The translations under genes and the position numbers were made by a program. The notes beneath the pieces were generated by a model that did no database searches, was not told the DNA's origin, and saw only the letters and a list, made by a program, of their open reading frames with translations. Source: a virus. From it: a stretch of 64,000 bases of DNA. The DNA lies in the IMG/VR virus record IMGVR_UViG_3300042923_000569, positions 62,001-126,000 of that record; one strand, written 5' to 3'. Below, in pieces: positions 7,216 to 17,300 of the stretch (positions within the stretch are counted from its first letter, which is position 1; each line of letters starts with the position of its first letter).

Positions 7216-7243
7216 CTTGATAATATTTTCACGGAGAACGTTT

Positions 7244-7981
7244 ATGATAGATCGCAGAATAAGATTAAGACCTAAAGATGCTGGGGCTAACTATGTATAT
7301 GGTGACATATCCAATGGTGGTGTACCTCAGAAATCTATTTTGTCTTTTTTACGTGTCACAAATGGTATGGTATGGAACTATACACCTATCATATCTGAAC
7401 AACGTACAGTTAACTATGAAATGGAACAACCAGTTCATACTAACAGTGGTTATAACAACTACAAAAATACATCAAATACAATACTAACAATCCAAGGTTC
7501 ATTCTATAGTAATACTGCAATGGAAGCTATGTATACACTTGCGTGTATGCACTTTGTCCGTTCAATAACTTTAATGGATTTTGGTAGATCCGCTGCACTT
7601 TCACAGAATCCAGATTTTGCAGTAGTTGGTGCACCACCACCAATACTATTACTAAGTGGGTACGGTCGTTACATTTATAACGACATTCCAGTTATTATTA
7701 AATCATACGCATTCAGTTATCCTGATGATGTATCATATATCCAAGTTCCTGTAGATTCATCTCTGGATGGATATGATTATAGTGATTCAGCAACACGTGC
7801 ATACTTCGAAAATCTTAGAGATGTTGGTACAGTCAACCCACAGAATGAAGTATGGGTTCCACAAAAAATGACTATAACATTACAACTTGAACAGCAACCT
7901 ACTCCAAGTTTCATGACTAATAAGTTTAACTTAAATTCATTTAAACGCGGTGAGATGCTTCGTAAAGGAGGATTTATTTAA
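7244..7981 (+). CDS. Tail-tube/baseplate junction protein (gp48/gp54 type)
   Basis: A 245-residue protein. I take ATG 7244 as the start, because it follows ACGGAG and a late promoter at 7208; the longer frame from 7121 would read through both. The sequence has features I associate with baseplate tail-tube initiator or cap proteins of T4-like phages: an N-terminal RLRPKDAGANYVYG, LRVTNGMVWNYTPIISEQ, an HTNSGYNNYKNT segment, a helix with MEAMYTLACMHFVRS, and GAPPPILLLSGYG. It would sit where the tail tube polymerises on the hub. It is the first gene of the baseplate operon and its stop codon overlaps the next start (TAATG). Whether it is the gp48 or gp54 equivalent cannot be told from sequence reading. 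Confidence 0.6.
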   Translation: MIDRRIRLRPKDAGANYVYGDISNGGVPQKSILSFLRVTNGMVWNYTPIISEQRTVNYEMEQPVHTNSGYNNYKNTSNTILTIQGSFYSNTAMEAMYTLACMHFVRSITLMDFGRSAALSQNPDFAVVGAPPPILLLSGYGRYIYNDIPVIIKSYAFSYPDDVSYIQVPVDSSLDGYDYSDSATRAYFENLRDVGTVNPQNEVWVPQKMTITLQLEQQPTPSFMTNKFNLNSFKRGEMLRKGGFI

Positions 7982-8295
7982 TGTCCGTTAAATACAGTCT
8001 TTATTCACCTTATGCAAAGGTGAAACAAACTTGGTATCTTGATTATAATTTACCACAAATAATCATTCCAGCAGATTCTGATATTCAATATACAATTCCT
8101 TCTCAATATGCAGAACAACCTTGGCGTCTAGCTAAAGATTTGTATGGAAATGAAAGATTATACTACATTTTTGCATTACTTAATCCAAACACTATTGAAG
8201 ATCCAATTTATGATTTTAGTGCAGGTAAAGTAATACTAGTTCCAACATTACAACGTGTTCAAGTTTGGTTGAATGGACCACGCAGCGTTAAGTAA
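7981..8295 (+). CDS. 53: Baseplate wedge protein, gp53-like with LysM-like core
   Basis: A 104-residue protein. The part at about residues 38-90 (YAEQPWRLAKDLYGNERLYYIFALLNPNTIEDPIYDFSAG and VILVP, listed here in pieces) matches the gp53 wedge family, in which a LysM-like fold follows the pattern A-x-x-LYG-x-x-LYY-x-x-A-x-x-N...DP-x-x-xF-x-x-G. It is shorter than T4 gp53 (196 aa), so it may represent only the LysM-like core. Start and stop codons are coupled to the previous gene by a one-base overlap. In T4, gp53 locks adjacent wedges around the hub. Confidence 0.7.
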   Translation: MSVKYSLYSPYAKVKQTWYLDYNLPQIIIPADSDIQYTIPSQYAEQPWRLAKDLYGNERLYYIFALLNPNTIEDPIYDFSAGKVILVPTLQRVQVWLNGPRSVK

Positions 8296-8306
8296 GGATA
8301 TAAAAC

Positions 8307-10706
8307 ATGGCATCAATTAATAATATTATCAATAAAGCAACAACCGGTTCAACATCTTTACCTGATGCTAATATAGAAGGTGTTTCTGCACAAGTCTCCG
8401 CATCTATTGATTCAACTATATCATCAGTTAATCAGACAGCACAATCAGTTAAAAATAGTGCAACGGCAGCAGCGAATGCTTCAGTTAATAATCTAAAACA
8501 AGGTGTTGCCAAAACTGAAAATACAGTAAAAGGTATGATACCGGGAACTACTAATGGATATGTTGCTCGAATCACTAATGAAAAACAAAAATCATATAAT
8601 GCAGCAGACGGAACCTACTCAAATTTAGATTTGAATAGCTTAGTACTTCCATATGATAATCCACTACTATCTTACCATAACTATACGTGGAACTTTTCAC
8701 TATATACGATGGCACCAAATGAATATGAATTCTTTTTGGATAACCCAAACGCAGAAGTGTCTAAGTACATTATTGCACAAAGTGGTGTGACCGGTAAGTA
8801 CAGTATTAACAGTGTTAAAATGACAGTTGCTGGCCCAGCAACACCAGGATTAACTTCTAACTTCTCGTTGAATAGCGTAATTATGGAAGTTCAAGAGAAC
8901 GGTGGAATGAGTTTATTTGATGACTTAGTAGTACTTTCAAATGAATTGGGATATAAAAAATTCATGGATGTTCCAGTTGTCCTCGAATTAAACTTCATCG
9001 GATATGATCAAGATACTGGAGTTGCAACAACTATTACTTCGTTGAATAGAAAATGGGGCGTCCGTATCAACACAATACAAGGCTCTGCTTCACCATCAGG
9101 TGGAACAATGGCTTATACATTCACAATGGCAAGTACTCGTGGTGGAATCATGGAAAACCGTGATTGGACGTTAATGGAACCATATACTTGTACTACTGGA
9201 AACTTTGGTGCATTTATACAACAGTTACAAGACCATATGAATAAAGTTGCAACTGATCAGTACGGATATTTGCGTTATCGTTATGGTGCATTTGCAAATG
9301 ATGAGTATTTTAAATTGATATGTCCTTCTGAATTAGGAAGCATGACTATTAACTACGATGTTAAACAAAGTCCAGAAGTTAATCAGACTTCATCAGGTGC
9401 ATCAGCAGCTAAACAATTTACTTGGGGTGCAGATGTTCCTATTTCTCGTGTAATCGATGATGTATTGGACTGTTGTATGCCATTACATGAAAGTACTGAT
9501 AAAAGACGACAGTTTGTGAATATTATTCCAGTTTCCCGTTATGTTGGATATGATCCAGTACGTGATACCTCTGCATTTAAAAACTTTTTCTATATATTGA
9601 AATATAAAATTGGTGATGTAACTTCAAAAGATGATTTGGCACATGATGTTTTCAACTTGGATTATTTCTACGAAAACGCAGATAAGATTGCTGATGAAAG
9701 AGATCCAAACAAAAAACCAAAGATAAATGCTAAACGTTATGACTATCAGTTCAGTGGTTTGAATAATGAGATTATTAATTTGGATTTAAAATATGACCAA
9801 GGATTTAACTTAGCGGTTATTCGTAATCCACAATCTCAAATTGATAAAGCCAACAGTTCAGGTACACATACTGCTGAAACATTAGAATTAGCTGGTCAAG
9901 AATTCAGTACTAATGATACAGCAGGATTATGGGCTAAATCACAAAGTCTACTTCGTGAACAAGAGAATGGAAGACAGCTTTCTGATGAAGAACGCCAGTT
10001 TATTCGTGATGCACAGGGTGTATCTCAAAGTAACGTAATGCCAACTGAAGGTGAAACTGACCAAAGTAACTATAACCTTTCGTTAGCGGCGGCAGTTCCT
10101 AAGTATATTGAAGATTTTAGAAACGATATTGATTTAACAACTGAAGGTACTAATGGTATTGGTGCACCGCGTGTTGACTCTGTTCCAACCGAACCAACGA
10201 ATACCAAAACTACTAACTCAGCTTCAAAGGGTGATAACAGCTCCAATGATGAAATGGAACGTAGGCTTGTTCGAGACAACTACTATAACCGTTCATTCTT
10301 AGCTAAATTAGACATGAAAGTTATTGGTGATCCATTCTGGTTAGGATGGGGTGATTATTCATATATGCAGTATTTGGAAAGAGCAGTTCAAGGTCAGGAT
10401 ATTCAGCAAACTCCAGAAGACATTCATTTCGCAAACTATCTAACTACTGAAACATATTTGCTATTAAATCTAAAACCAATTGTTGCTATCAGTGATGAAA
10501 CTGGAATATTAGAAATAAATCAGTCATCAGTATTTGCACAAACTTTCTATCGAGTCAATAAAGTAGTGAGTGAATTTAACAGCAATGGTTCATTTACACA
10601 ACAAATAACTGGTGGTGTCGTAATACGTTCACTACGCAGAAAAGATCAGTACAATCAGGTTACTGAAAGTCCTGAATCAATTAAGAGAAATGGGAAAACA
10701 CAATAA
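8307..10706 (+). CDS. Baseplate hub candidate (gp27 position), large structural protein
   Basis: A 799-residue protein I do not recognise by family. Residues 1-100 are Ala/Ser/Asn/Thr-rich and probably flexible. From residue 115 (YDNPLLSYHNYTWNFSLYTM) the sequence looks folded, with alternating beta-type segments, and ends in a motif-poor region with an acidic Asn/Thr-rich linker at about 600-650. It lies between the gp53-like gene and the gp5-like spike, the place where the gp27 hub is expected, so a hub role is inferred from context. AAGGA precedes the ATG. Its stop codon overlaps the start of the spike gene (TAATG), suggesting coupled, stoichiometric synthesis. Confidence 0.5.
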   Translation: MASINNIINKATTGSTSLPDANIEGVSAQVSASIDSTISSVNQTAQSVKNSATAAANASVNNLKQGVAKTENTVKGMIPGTTNGYVARITNEKQKSYNAADGTYSNLDLNSLVLPYDNPLLSYHNYTWNFSLYTMAPNEYEFFLDNPNAEVSKYIIAQSGVTGKYSINSVKMTVAGPATPGLTSNFSLNSVIMEVQENGGMSLFDDLVVLSNELGYKKFMDVPVVLELNFIGYDQDTGVATTITSLNRKWGVRINTIQGSASPSGGTMAYTFTMASTRGGIMENRDWTLMEPYTCTTGNFGAFIQQLQDHMNKVATDQYGYLRYRYGAFANDEYFKLICPSELGSMTINYDVKQSPEVNQTSSGASAAKQFTWGADVPISRVIDDVLDCCMPLHESTDKRRQFVNIIPVSRYVGYDPVRDTSAFKNFFYILKYKIGDVTSKDDLAHDVFNLDYFYENADKIADERDPNKKPKINAKRYDYQFSGLNNEIINLDLKYDQGFNLAVIRNPQSQIDKANSSGTHTAETLELAGQEFSTNDTAGLWAKSQSLLREQENGRQLSDEERQFIRDAQGVSQSNVMPTEGETDQSNYNLSLAAAVPKYIEDFRNDIDLTTEGTNGIGAPRVDSVPTEPTNTKTTNSASKGDNSSNDEMERRLVRDNYYNRSFLAKLDMKVIGDPFWLGWGDYSYMQYLERAVQGQDIQQTPEDIHFANYLTTETYLLLNLKPIVAISDETGILEINQSSVFAQTFYRVNKVVSEFNSNGSFTQQITGGVVIRSLRRKDQYNQVTESPESIKRNGKTQ

Positions 10707-13381
10707 TGGCTGATTCAAATCTAAGTAAAAGTCAGGCGTTTGCTAAAAACCAAACAGCCAGATTTGATCCAAAATTCGTACAACTAGCAACTGTAATGGA
10801 TAATCGCGATCCACAAAAAAGCGGAAAGTTGAAAGTGTGGGTGCAAAATTCACAAAGTGCTGATGATTCAAAAGGCTCATGGATTACTGCGTCATATCTT
10901 TCACCATTTGCAGGAAGAACCCCAGGAGAGCCAGGAGCGGAATCATATCAACAATTCCCTAAAGGCTATGGCTTTTGGGGAGTTCCACCTGACGTTGGAG
11001 TTAGTGTAGCAATATTCTTTGCTAATGGTAATATCCATGATTGTTATTGGTTCGCATGTGGTTTTGATGACCGAATGAATACCATGATTCCAGGAAGTGC
11101 TACGCAGAAATTACCAAACAGTGGTTATGATATGCCAGTACCAGTTACTGACTATGACCGTAATACATTACAAACACAGTTAGACCAGAAGTATATTAAC
11201 GTACCGTTAGTAGCTGGCTTAACAAAACAAAACCTTCTTTATGATGAACAAAAAGGTGTACCGAACCGGAGTAGTACTCGTCAAACTACCAGTACTGTTT
11301 ATGGTCTTGCTTCACCGCGTGGAAATAACTTTATCATCGATGATGGTTATATCGATGCAGAACTAACCGCACCCAATTGGGATGAAGATCCAGATGGTTA
11401 CCAAAATACTCAACAGAACAATCCAGTAAATGATACAACAGTTGGTTTGCGTAAAAGTGAAGGTATTATTTTACGTACCAGAAGTGGTGCACAATTTCTA
11501 CTTTCTGAAAGTGACGGTAATGTTTTTATTATTAACCGTGACGGTACTGCACGTATTGAAATGACTGCTGATGGTCAAATTACTGCACACTCTGATAAAA
11601 GTATTACTATCAGAACTGATGAAGATTTCAACCTTTCAATTAAAAGAGATATGAACCTTGAAATTGGTCGTAATTTAAATGTTCATACACAAGGTGACAC
11701 TAAATTAAATCTAACTGGTAAATTAGATGCATTGGTAGGTGGACAGGTTGTTATTAATACTGGTGCTGATTTACGTTTAGTAGCTGCGGCGAGTATTCGT
11801 GTACAATCAGGTTCAAGTACTAACATTACTTCTGGTGAAAACACTGCAATTAAAACTGGTTCAACCTTTGATTTAACTGCACCAACTTCAGTAAATTTAA
11901 CTGGATCTGGAACACACTTTACTATTGCAGGAACCGTTGATAGTAGTTCTCAAATCAATGCACCTGACTTTGTAACACCATCTGTTGGTTTAAATAATCA
12001 CATCCACTTACATGCTGCGTTTGCTAGTCCAACTGATCATAGTAATGAAATGGCTGCACCTGTTCAGGGCGGTGGTTCTAATAATGCTAAGGCTGCTGCT
12101 GAACCGCAACCGGCTAATGATGTAGCACCAGTTACACCAACAGCCCAAGCTCAAAGCACAGTACAACATGTAAATAGCACTACTGAAGTAAATGAAGTTC
12201 TTACACAGGATTTAGTAGTAACTGATGGTAGTGATGGTTCAAGTACTTATACCACCACATATGAAGGATTGCAATTGTTTATGCCATGTACTGGTACAAT
12301 TCGTCAATTCGGTTTTTGGGGTAAAGGTGTTCCAACACAATCAGGTTCAACAACAAATAGAAATGGTTGGATTATACAGGCTAAAGGAGATGTTGTAGCT
12401 CCTGAAGGTGGTCTTGTGACCAAAATGGGAAATGGGGGTATTATAATCACGCACCCTATTGGTTATAAATCGGTGTTCTATGATATTACTGCTACTGTTA
12501 ATAATAAAGATACTGTCAAAAAAGGACAGAAAATAGGTACGGCTGATGGAGTATTCTCATATGAGATACGTTTAGTATCTGCAAATATATATGGATTCTC
12601 AGGTACAGTTGACCCTGGATTATTCTTCAGTTCTGTTACCGGCAAAGGTGCAGATTGTGCTAACAAAAGTTTAACTATTGGTAAGCCATCAAATCCAAAC
12701 CCTGCTCCATCTACTGGTTATTCACCTGATAGTACTGACTTGGTTGTTATTACAACTGTTAGTAGTATAGGTTCAGGATATGCACAGCGTGGCTCACTAC
12801 ACGTCCCACAACGTTCAGGTTCGAAGCGTCGTACATCCAATGCATCTGCATCATCTCCAGCAGAAGACTTGTCAAACATCGATAAGCAAGCTGTGGATTG
12901 GAAAGTTGCACCTAGTGATGGAAAACTTTTAGAAGAAGTTAAAGAGTTTGAAGGTACAATTCAATATCAAACAGCAGTTGGATATTTCCGTAATAATAAA
13001 TTCTGGATTTATAAAGATAGCTTGGGTTATCCAACTATTGGATATGGTCACTTAATTACAGCTAGTGATAACTTTGCTGGTGGTATAGATGAAGCACAAG
13101 CAGACGCCCTATTACAAAAAGATTTAGTGAGAACTGTCAACGATGCTAAATCAATTTATGCACAATATAAGATGAAAACTCCATATATTGTTCAAATAGT
13201 ACTTACCGAAATGGTATTCCAGATGGGTAAAGGTGGTGTGCTTAAATTCAAAAATACACTTCAGGCAATAGCTAACGGTGATTACAAAGCGGCAGCGGCA
13301 GGAATTAGAAATTCTGCATGGTATAAACAAACAACTCGTAGGGCAGAAGTTATGGCCCGTAGATTAGAGGCTGCTCAATAA
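10706..13381 (+). CDS. 5: gp5-like baseplate spike with degenerate M23 and C-terminal lysozyme domains
   Basis: An 891-residue modular cell-puncturing protein. Residues about 22-130 form the gp5-type OB fold. About 250-410 is a repetitive trimeric beta-helix (GDTKLNLTGK, GGQVVINTGADLRL and similar). About 520-645 resembles an M23 (LytM) endopeptidase fold (GDVVAPEGGLVTKMGNGG, IITHPIGYKSVFYD, VKKGQKIGTADGVFSYEI), but the HxH zinc motif is replaced by FSYE, so it is probably inactive. Residues 740-891 are a T4-type lysozyme (GH24) with E749, D771 and T777 as the likely catalytic triad. Unlike T4 gp5, the lysozyme is at the C-terminus instead of between the OB fold and the helix, and about 13 residues are inserted between the catalytic Glu and Asp. 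It would digest peptidoglycan during tail penetration. Confidence 0.85.
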   Translation: MADSNLSKSQAFAKNQTARFDPKFVQLATVMDNRDPQKSGKLKVWVQNSQSADDSKGSWITASYLSPFAGRTPGEPGAESYQQFPKGYGFWGVPPDVGVSVAIFFANGNIHDCYWFACGFDDRMNTMIPGSATQKLPNSGYDMPVPVTDYDRNTLQTQLDQKYINVPLVAGLTKQNLLYDEQKGVPNRSSTRQTTSTVYGLASPRGNNFIIDDGYIDAELTAPNWDEDPDGYQNTQQNNPVNDTTVGLRKSEGIILRTRSGAQFLLSESDGNVFIINRDGTARIEMTADGQITAHSDKSITIRTDEDFNLSIKRDMNLEIGRNLNVHTQGDTKLNLTGKLDALVGGQVVINTGADLRLVAAASIRVQSGSSTNITSGENTAIKTGSTFDLTAPTSVNLTGSGTHFTIAGTVDSSSQINAPDFVTPSVGLNNHIHLHAAFASPTDHSNEMAAPVQGGGSNNAKAAAEPQPANDVAPVTPTAQAQSTVQHVNSTTEVNEVLTQDLVVTDGSDGSSTYTTTYEGLQLFMPCTGTIRQFGFWGKGVPTQSGSTTNRNGWIIQAKGDVVAPEGGLVTKMGNGGIIITHPIGYKSVFYDITATVNNKDTVKKGQKIGTADGVFSYEIRLVSANIYGFSGTVDPGLFFSSVTGKGADCANKSLTIGKPSNPNPAPSTGYSPDSTDLVVITTVSSIGSGYAQRGSLHVPQRSGSKRRTSNASASSPAEDLSNIDKQAVDWKVAPSDGKLLEEVKEFEGTIQYQTAVGYFRNNKFWIYKDSLGYPTIGYGHLITASDNFAGGIDEAQADALLQKDLVRTVNDAKSIYAQYKMKTPYIVQIVLTEMVFQMGKGGVLKFKNTLQAIANGDYKAAAAGIRNSAWYKQTTRRAEVMARRLEAAQ

Positions 13382-13384
13382 ATA
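13377..13384 (+). promoter_or_regulatory. Late promoter (AATAAATA) of the free lysozyme gene
   Basis: It overlaps the stop codon of the spike gene, 31 bp before the ATG at 13416, and gives the lysozyme its own late transcript. Confidence 0.6.
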
Positions 13385-13415
13385 CCTATACTGATTATTT
13401 TCAGGAGGTAAATAT

Positions 13416-13904
13416 ATGAGTAATTGGATTTTAACAAGTCAAGACCCTAAACTTGTGAGTGATATTAAAATATTTGAAGGAACTATTGCCTACCAGACAA
13501 AGGTAGGTTTTTTCAAGAATAATAAATTTTGGACTTACAAAGATAGTTTAGGTTATCCAACAATTGGATATGGACATTTATTGGTTGCAGGTGAAAGCTT
13601 TCCACAAGGTTTAACTGAAAGCCAAGCAAATGCTCTATTGGATAAAGATTTAGCTTCTAAAGTTGCTGACGCAAAATCAATCTATGAGCAGTACGGAATG
13701 AAAGGTGGTATTGAATTACAGAAAGTCCTAACTCAAATGGTATTCCAAATGGGCAAAGGTAAAGTACTGCAATTCAAAAACACCTTATCATGTATGGCTA
13801 GGGGTGATTATAAAGGTGCAGCAGCAGGGATGCGTAATTCTGCTTGGTACAAACAAGCAACTTCACGTGCAGAAGCATTAGCACGTATCGTTGAATCGCA
13901 ATAA
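13416..13904 (+). CDS. T4-type lysozyme, paralogue of the spike's C-terminal domain
   Basis: A 162-residue GH24 lysozyme that cleaves the glycan of peptidoglycan. E21, D43 and T49 correspond to the T4 E11/D20/T26 triad, with the same extra segment between Glu and Asp as in the spike protein. It aligns along its whole length with residues 735-891 of the preceding gene, so the two arose by duplication. It has no signal peptide or transmembrane segment, so release would need a holin not seen here. It has a very strong ribosome binding site (AGGAGGT) and its own late promoter. It is either the main endolysin or an additional virion lysozyme; I favour endolysin. Confidence 0.85.
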   Translation: MSNWILTSQDPKLVSDIKIFEGTIAYQTKVGFFKNNKFWTYKDSLGYPTIGYGHLLVAGESFPQGLTESQANALLDKDLASKVADAKSIYEQYGMKGGIELQKVLTQMVFQMGKGKVLQFKNTLSCMARGDYKGAAAGMRNSAWYKQATSRAEALARIVESQ

Positions 13905-13916
13905 GGAAACAAGTAG

Positions 13917-14306
13917 ATGGCAATTATTTTCAAAGGATTTTCTTCTCCAATAGTGGGGAAGACGCAAGTACTTTATGACGTCGATTTGGTCAAACAGGAT
14001 TTACTAAATCATTTTAATACTCGTAAGGGTGAGAGAGTGATGGATGTAGATTACGGATTTATTGGTTGGGATTTACTATTCGAACTTGATAGACCCGGTA
14101 ATGCACAATTACTGGAAGCAGATTGTAGAAATATAGTTTCACAAGATCCTAGATTATATTTGATATCTGTTACAGTATCCAGTGTTGAATACGGATATAG
14201 AATTGACTTAGTACTAAACTATGTACAGCTAGAAACGGTTGAAGAATTATCATTAGTTTTTGATAATCGTTCACAACAACGAATGGCATTTGTTAATGCC
14301 GCATAA
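13917..14306 (+). CDS. 25: Baseplate wedge protein gp25
   Basis: A 129-residue protein, close to T4 gp25 (132 aa), with the GPW_gp25 pattern: an N-terminal strand, VLYDVDLVKQDLLNHFNTRKGERVMDVDYGFIG region (about residues 20-52), LLFELDRPGN, and a C-terminal half alternating strands. gp25-type proteins sit at the inner baseplate and have the fold that templates sheath contraction. It follows the lysozyme by 12 bp with AAGGAA as ribosome binding site and closes the transcription unit, which ends at the terminator at 14311. Confidence 0.88.
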   Translation: MAIIFKGFSSPIVGKTQVLYDVDLVKQDLLNHFNTRKGERVMDVDYGFIGWDLLFELDRPGNAQLLEADCRNIVSQDPRLYLISVTVSSVEYGYRIDLVLNYVQLETVEELSLVFDNRSQQRMAFVNAA

Positions 14307-14310
14307 GTTA

Positions 14311-14334
14311 AAGGCATCTTTCGAGATGCCTTTT
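14311..14334 (+). terminator. Terminator after gp25
   Basis: Stem AAGGCATCT/AGATGCCTT with a TTCG tetraloop and a trailing T run. Confidence 0.9.
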
Positions 14335-14340
14335 CTTTTG

Positions 14341-14348
14341 GATAAATA
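14341..14348 (+). promoter_or_regulatory. Late promoter (GATAAATA) of the gp6-like gene
   Basis: Located just after the gp25 terminator and 33 bp before the chosen ATG at 14381. Confidence 0.65.
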
Positions 14349-14380
14349 TTTCTATATTATTATATGAGGTGTATATAAAC

Positions 14381-17300
14381 ATGGCACAACAAAAAAGACA
14401 ATCTAATTTGTATGCTGCTGAAGATTGGCAACAAGTTTATGAAAGTTTTGCTCAAATCAATCTACAAGCCTACGATTTCGACACTATACGTGAAAGTATG
14501 ATTAACTACTTACGTTTGACATATCCAGATTCATTCAATGACTGGATTGAAAATGATGAGTTTATTTTCATTCTTGATACCATTGCTCTTATTGGTCAGA
14601 ACCTTGCGTTCCGTATGGATATGAACAGTAGAGAGAACTTTCTTGATACAGCAGAACGTAGAGCATCAGTATTAAAATTAGCTAAAATGATTTCATATGC
14701 ACCAAAACGTGCATATCCGGGTCGTGGACTTGCAAAAGTCATGACTGTTAAAACAAACCAAAATATTGAAAATAGTTTCGGAACTTCTTTACGTAATAAA
14801 GTTATCCGTTGGAATGATCCAAGTGATCCAAACTGGTATGAGAACTTTATTCTAGTAATGAACAGCTCATTTGTTGATACCAACCAATTTGGTGACCCTA
14901 TTAAAAAGATTGTGGTCAACGGTGTGTCTAACCAACTATACCAAATGAATACAATTCCAATGAGTGCTCCTAATATTCCATTTACTGCGAATATTAATGG
15001 TGAATCAATGGCATTTGAAGTTGTTAACCCTGATATTACAAGTACTGGTACAGCGGAAGAACGTCATCCACAGCCACAAGAACAAAAACATATAATCTAT
15101 CGTAATGATGGTAATGGATTCGACTCTCCATATACTGGTTTCTTTGTTTATTTCAAACAAGGTAATCTATCATTTACTGATTATGATTATGAACAGCGTA
15201 TTGAAAACCGTACACAGGATCTTGATACCAATAATATCAATGAAATTGATGTTTGGGTGCAGGAAATCACTGAAGACGGTTTAGTAAGAACTAAATGGAC
15301 TCGTGTTCCAGCAATTGAATCAATTTCGTATAACTCAGTTGACCGTAAACAGAAAAATATCTTCTCTGTAACTACTCGCGACAATGACCAAGTAACTATT
15401 AAGTTCCCTGATGCAAGAAGTGGTCAAGTACCACGTGGTTCTTATCGTTTTTGGTATCGTGTATCTAATGGTGAGACATATACAATCAAAACTACTGATA
15501 TTCAGAACAAACCTGTTCAATATACATATCGTACTAATTCTCAGTCAGAATTTGAAAGTAGTACCCTTGATATGCAGTTTAGTTTACAGTTTCAGTCATC
15601 ATTAGCACAGTCTAAAGAGACTTTAGAGCAAATTAAAGAGCGTGCACCACAATTATATTACACTCAGAACCGTTTTGTTAATGGTGAAGACTATAATATT
15701 GCACCGTTGATGCTTGGTAACTCGGTTTTAAAGGCAAAGGCCATAAACCGTATATATTCAGGACAATCACGATTCATTGATATTAATGACCCTACGGGAA
15801 AGTATCAAAATACCGATGTTTTCACTGATGATGGGGCAATTTACCGTGATAGCGTTCAAGCACGTAATTCTTTACTACTTCCTAGTAGTAAATCGAATAC
15901 GGCAGTAGCAATTGATGAAATTCAGCCGTTGATTTCTGCAAACTCAGTAATTCAGCTATATCAGGAATATCCAACTAACACAGTACGTATTGTAGCGAAC
16001 CAGCAATGGACTCCAGAGTTCAATTCAAGCTATTCATCTAATACTTATGGACGTATTATGGCAAGTGGTTCACCAGTTTCTTATGATATTGGTACAATAA
16101 TCAACTTCCCTACTGCTTCAGGTGCTGATGTATGGACTTCAGTTGTTGATGTATTTGATAATGGCTACTTAGTACTGTCAATGCCTATTTCAGCTAACCA
16201 ATTATGTACAGAATACATTAAACCGTTCCGTGTTAAGTTTTCAAACATTGAAGTACAGACTATTGCGGCAGCATTAGATAAGAAAACTGACTTTATTCTG
16301 ATTTATGTACCAAATACACTATCTTGGATTCCGATTGAAGGTACTTTCACTGGTGATACGGTTCAATATGAAAATATTACCTATCCAATACTAGTAACGG
16401 TATCATATACAGCAGAATCATGGGAATTTGTGTCTAATGGCGTTAATTATGTGTTTGTTGGTGGTGATAAGGTTCGTTTCTACTTCGTAAGCACTGATAA
16501 CATCAGCGATATTAGTACTGGTACAGTTCAATCTGATAAAATTGTCATTTTGTCTTATAATTCCAATTATGAAAATAATAATGGTTATACTGATGATGAA
16601 TCTTTCCAGATTATAAAGACTGTAAATCAGGAAAATGGTTATATTGATGGTTCACGTGTGATTGTAACCAGTTCATCTCGTGATTCTAGTGGAATTCCGT
16701 TGAATCCTAATCAATTCAGGAACATTGTTCCAACTTTAACAGGTGAAGAATTGACTAAGTACCAACAATGGGTATTTTTCCAAGAAAATTCAGACTTTAC
16801 GATTGATATTGTTGATCCTACTGGTTCAAACTTTACTTTCTTAGATACTTCTTGGACATACACTGCTGCACAAGCTAATTCAGAGACTATTGCATATAAA
16901 AAGGCTGCACTATTACGTAATGTAAACATGCGAAGTACTTCTATCACTAACTTGTATAACAAGGGTGCTGGTTTTGTAATAGGATTTGAATATAATGGGT
17001 CTGCATATTTCGTTAAACAAGTTGTTGGTAACAACAATGACCGTTTAAACAGCTTTGTATCTAACATGACGCTAGCAACTGACAGCAATCCTATTACTGT
17101 TGAGCAAGCATTTGTTCGAGCAATCGCAAATATGAGTGATGATACAGCAATTGAATCTACTAAATTAGATTATTATGGTTATGAGAACGTAAGTACTGAC
17201 TATTTTATTAAGAAAGACGCACGAGTTGATATAAACTATCACTGGAAGCACTATGCACCGGATGATAATCGTATCGACCCAAGCAGAACTAACTTGATTG

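Noticed and set aside
7121-7243. Upstream extension of the tail-tube junction gene to 7121
   Set aside because: It would include the sigma-factor promoter and the late promoter, gives a hydrophobic low-quality N-terminus, and ATG 7244 has a better ribosome binding site.
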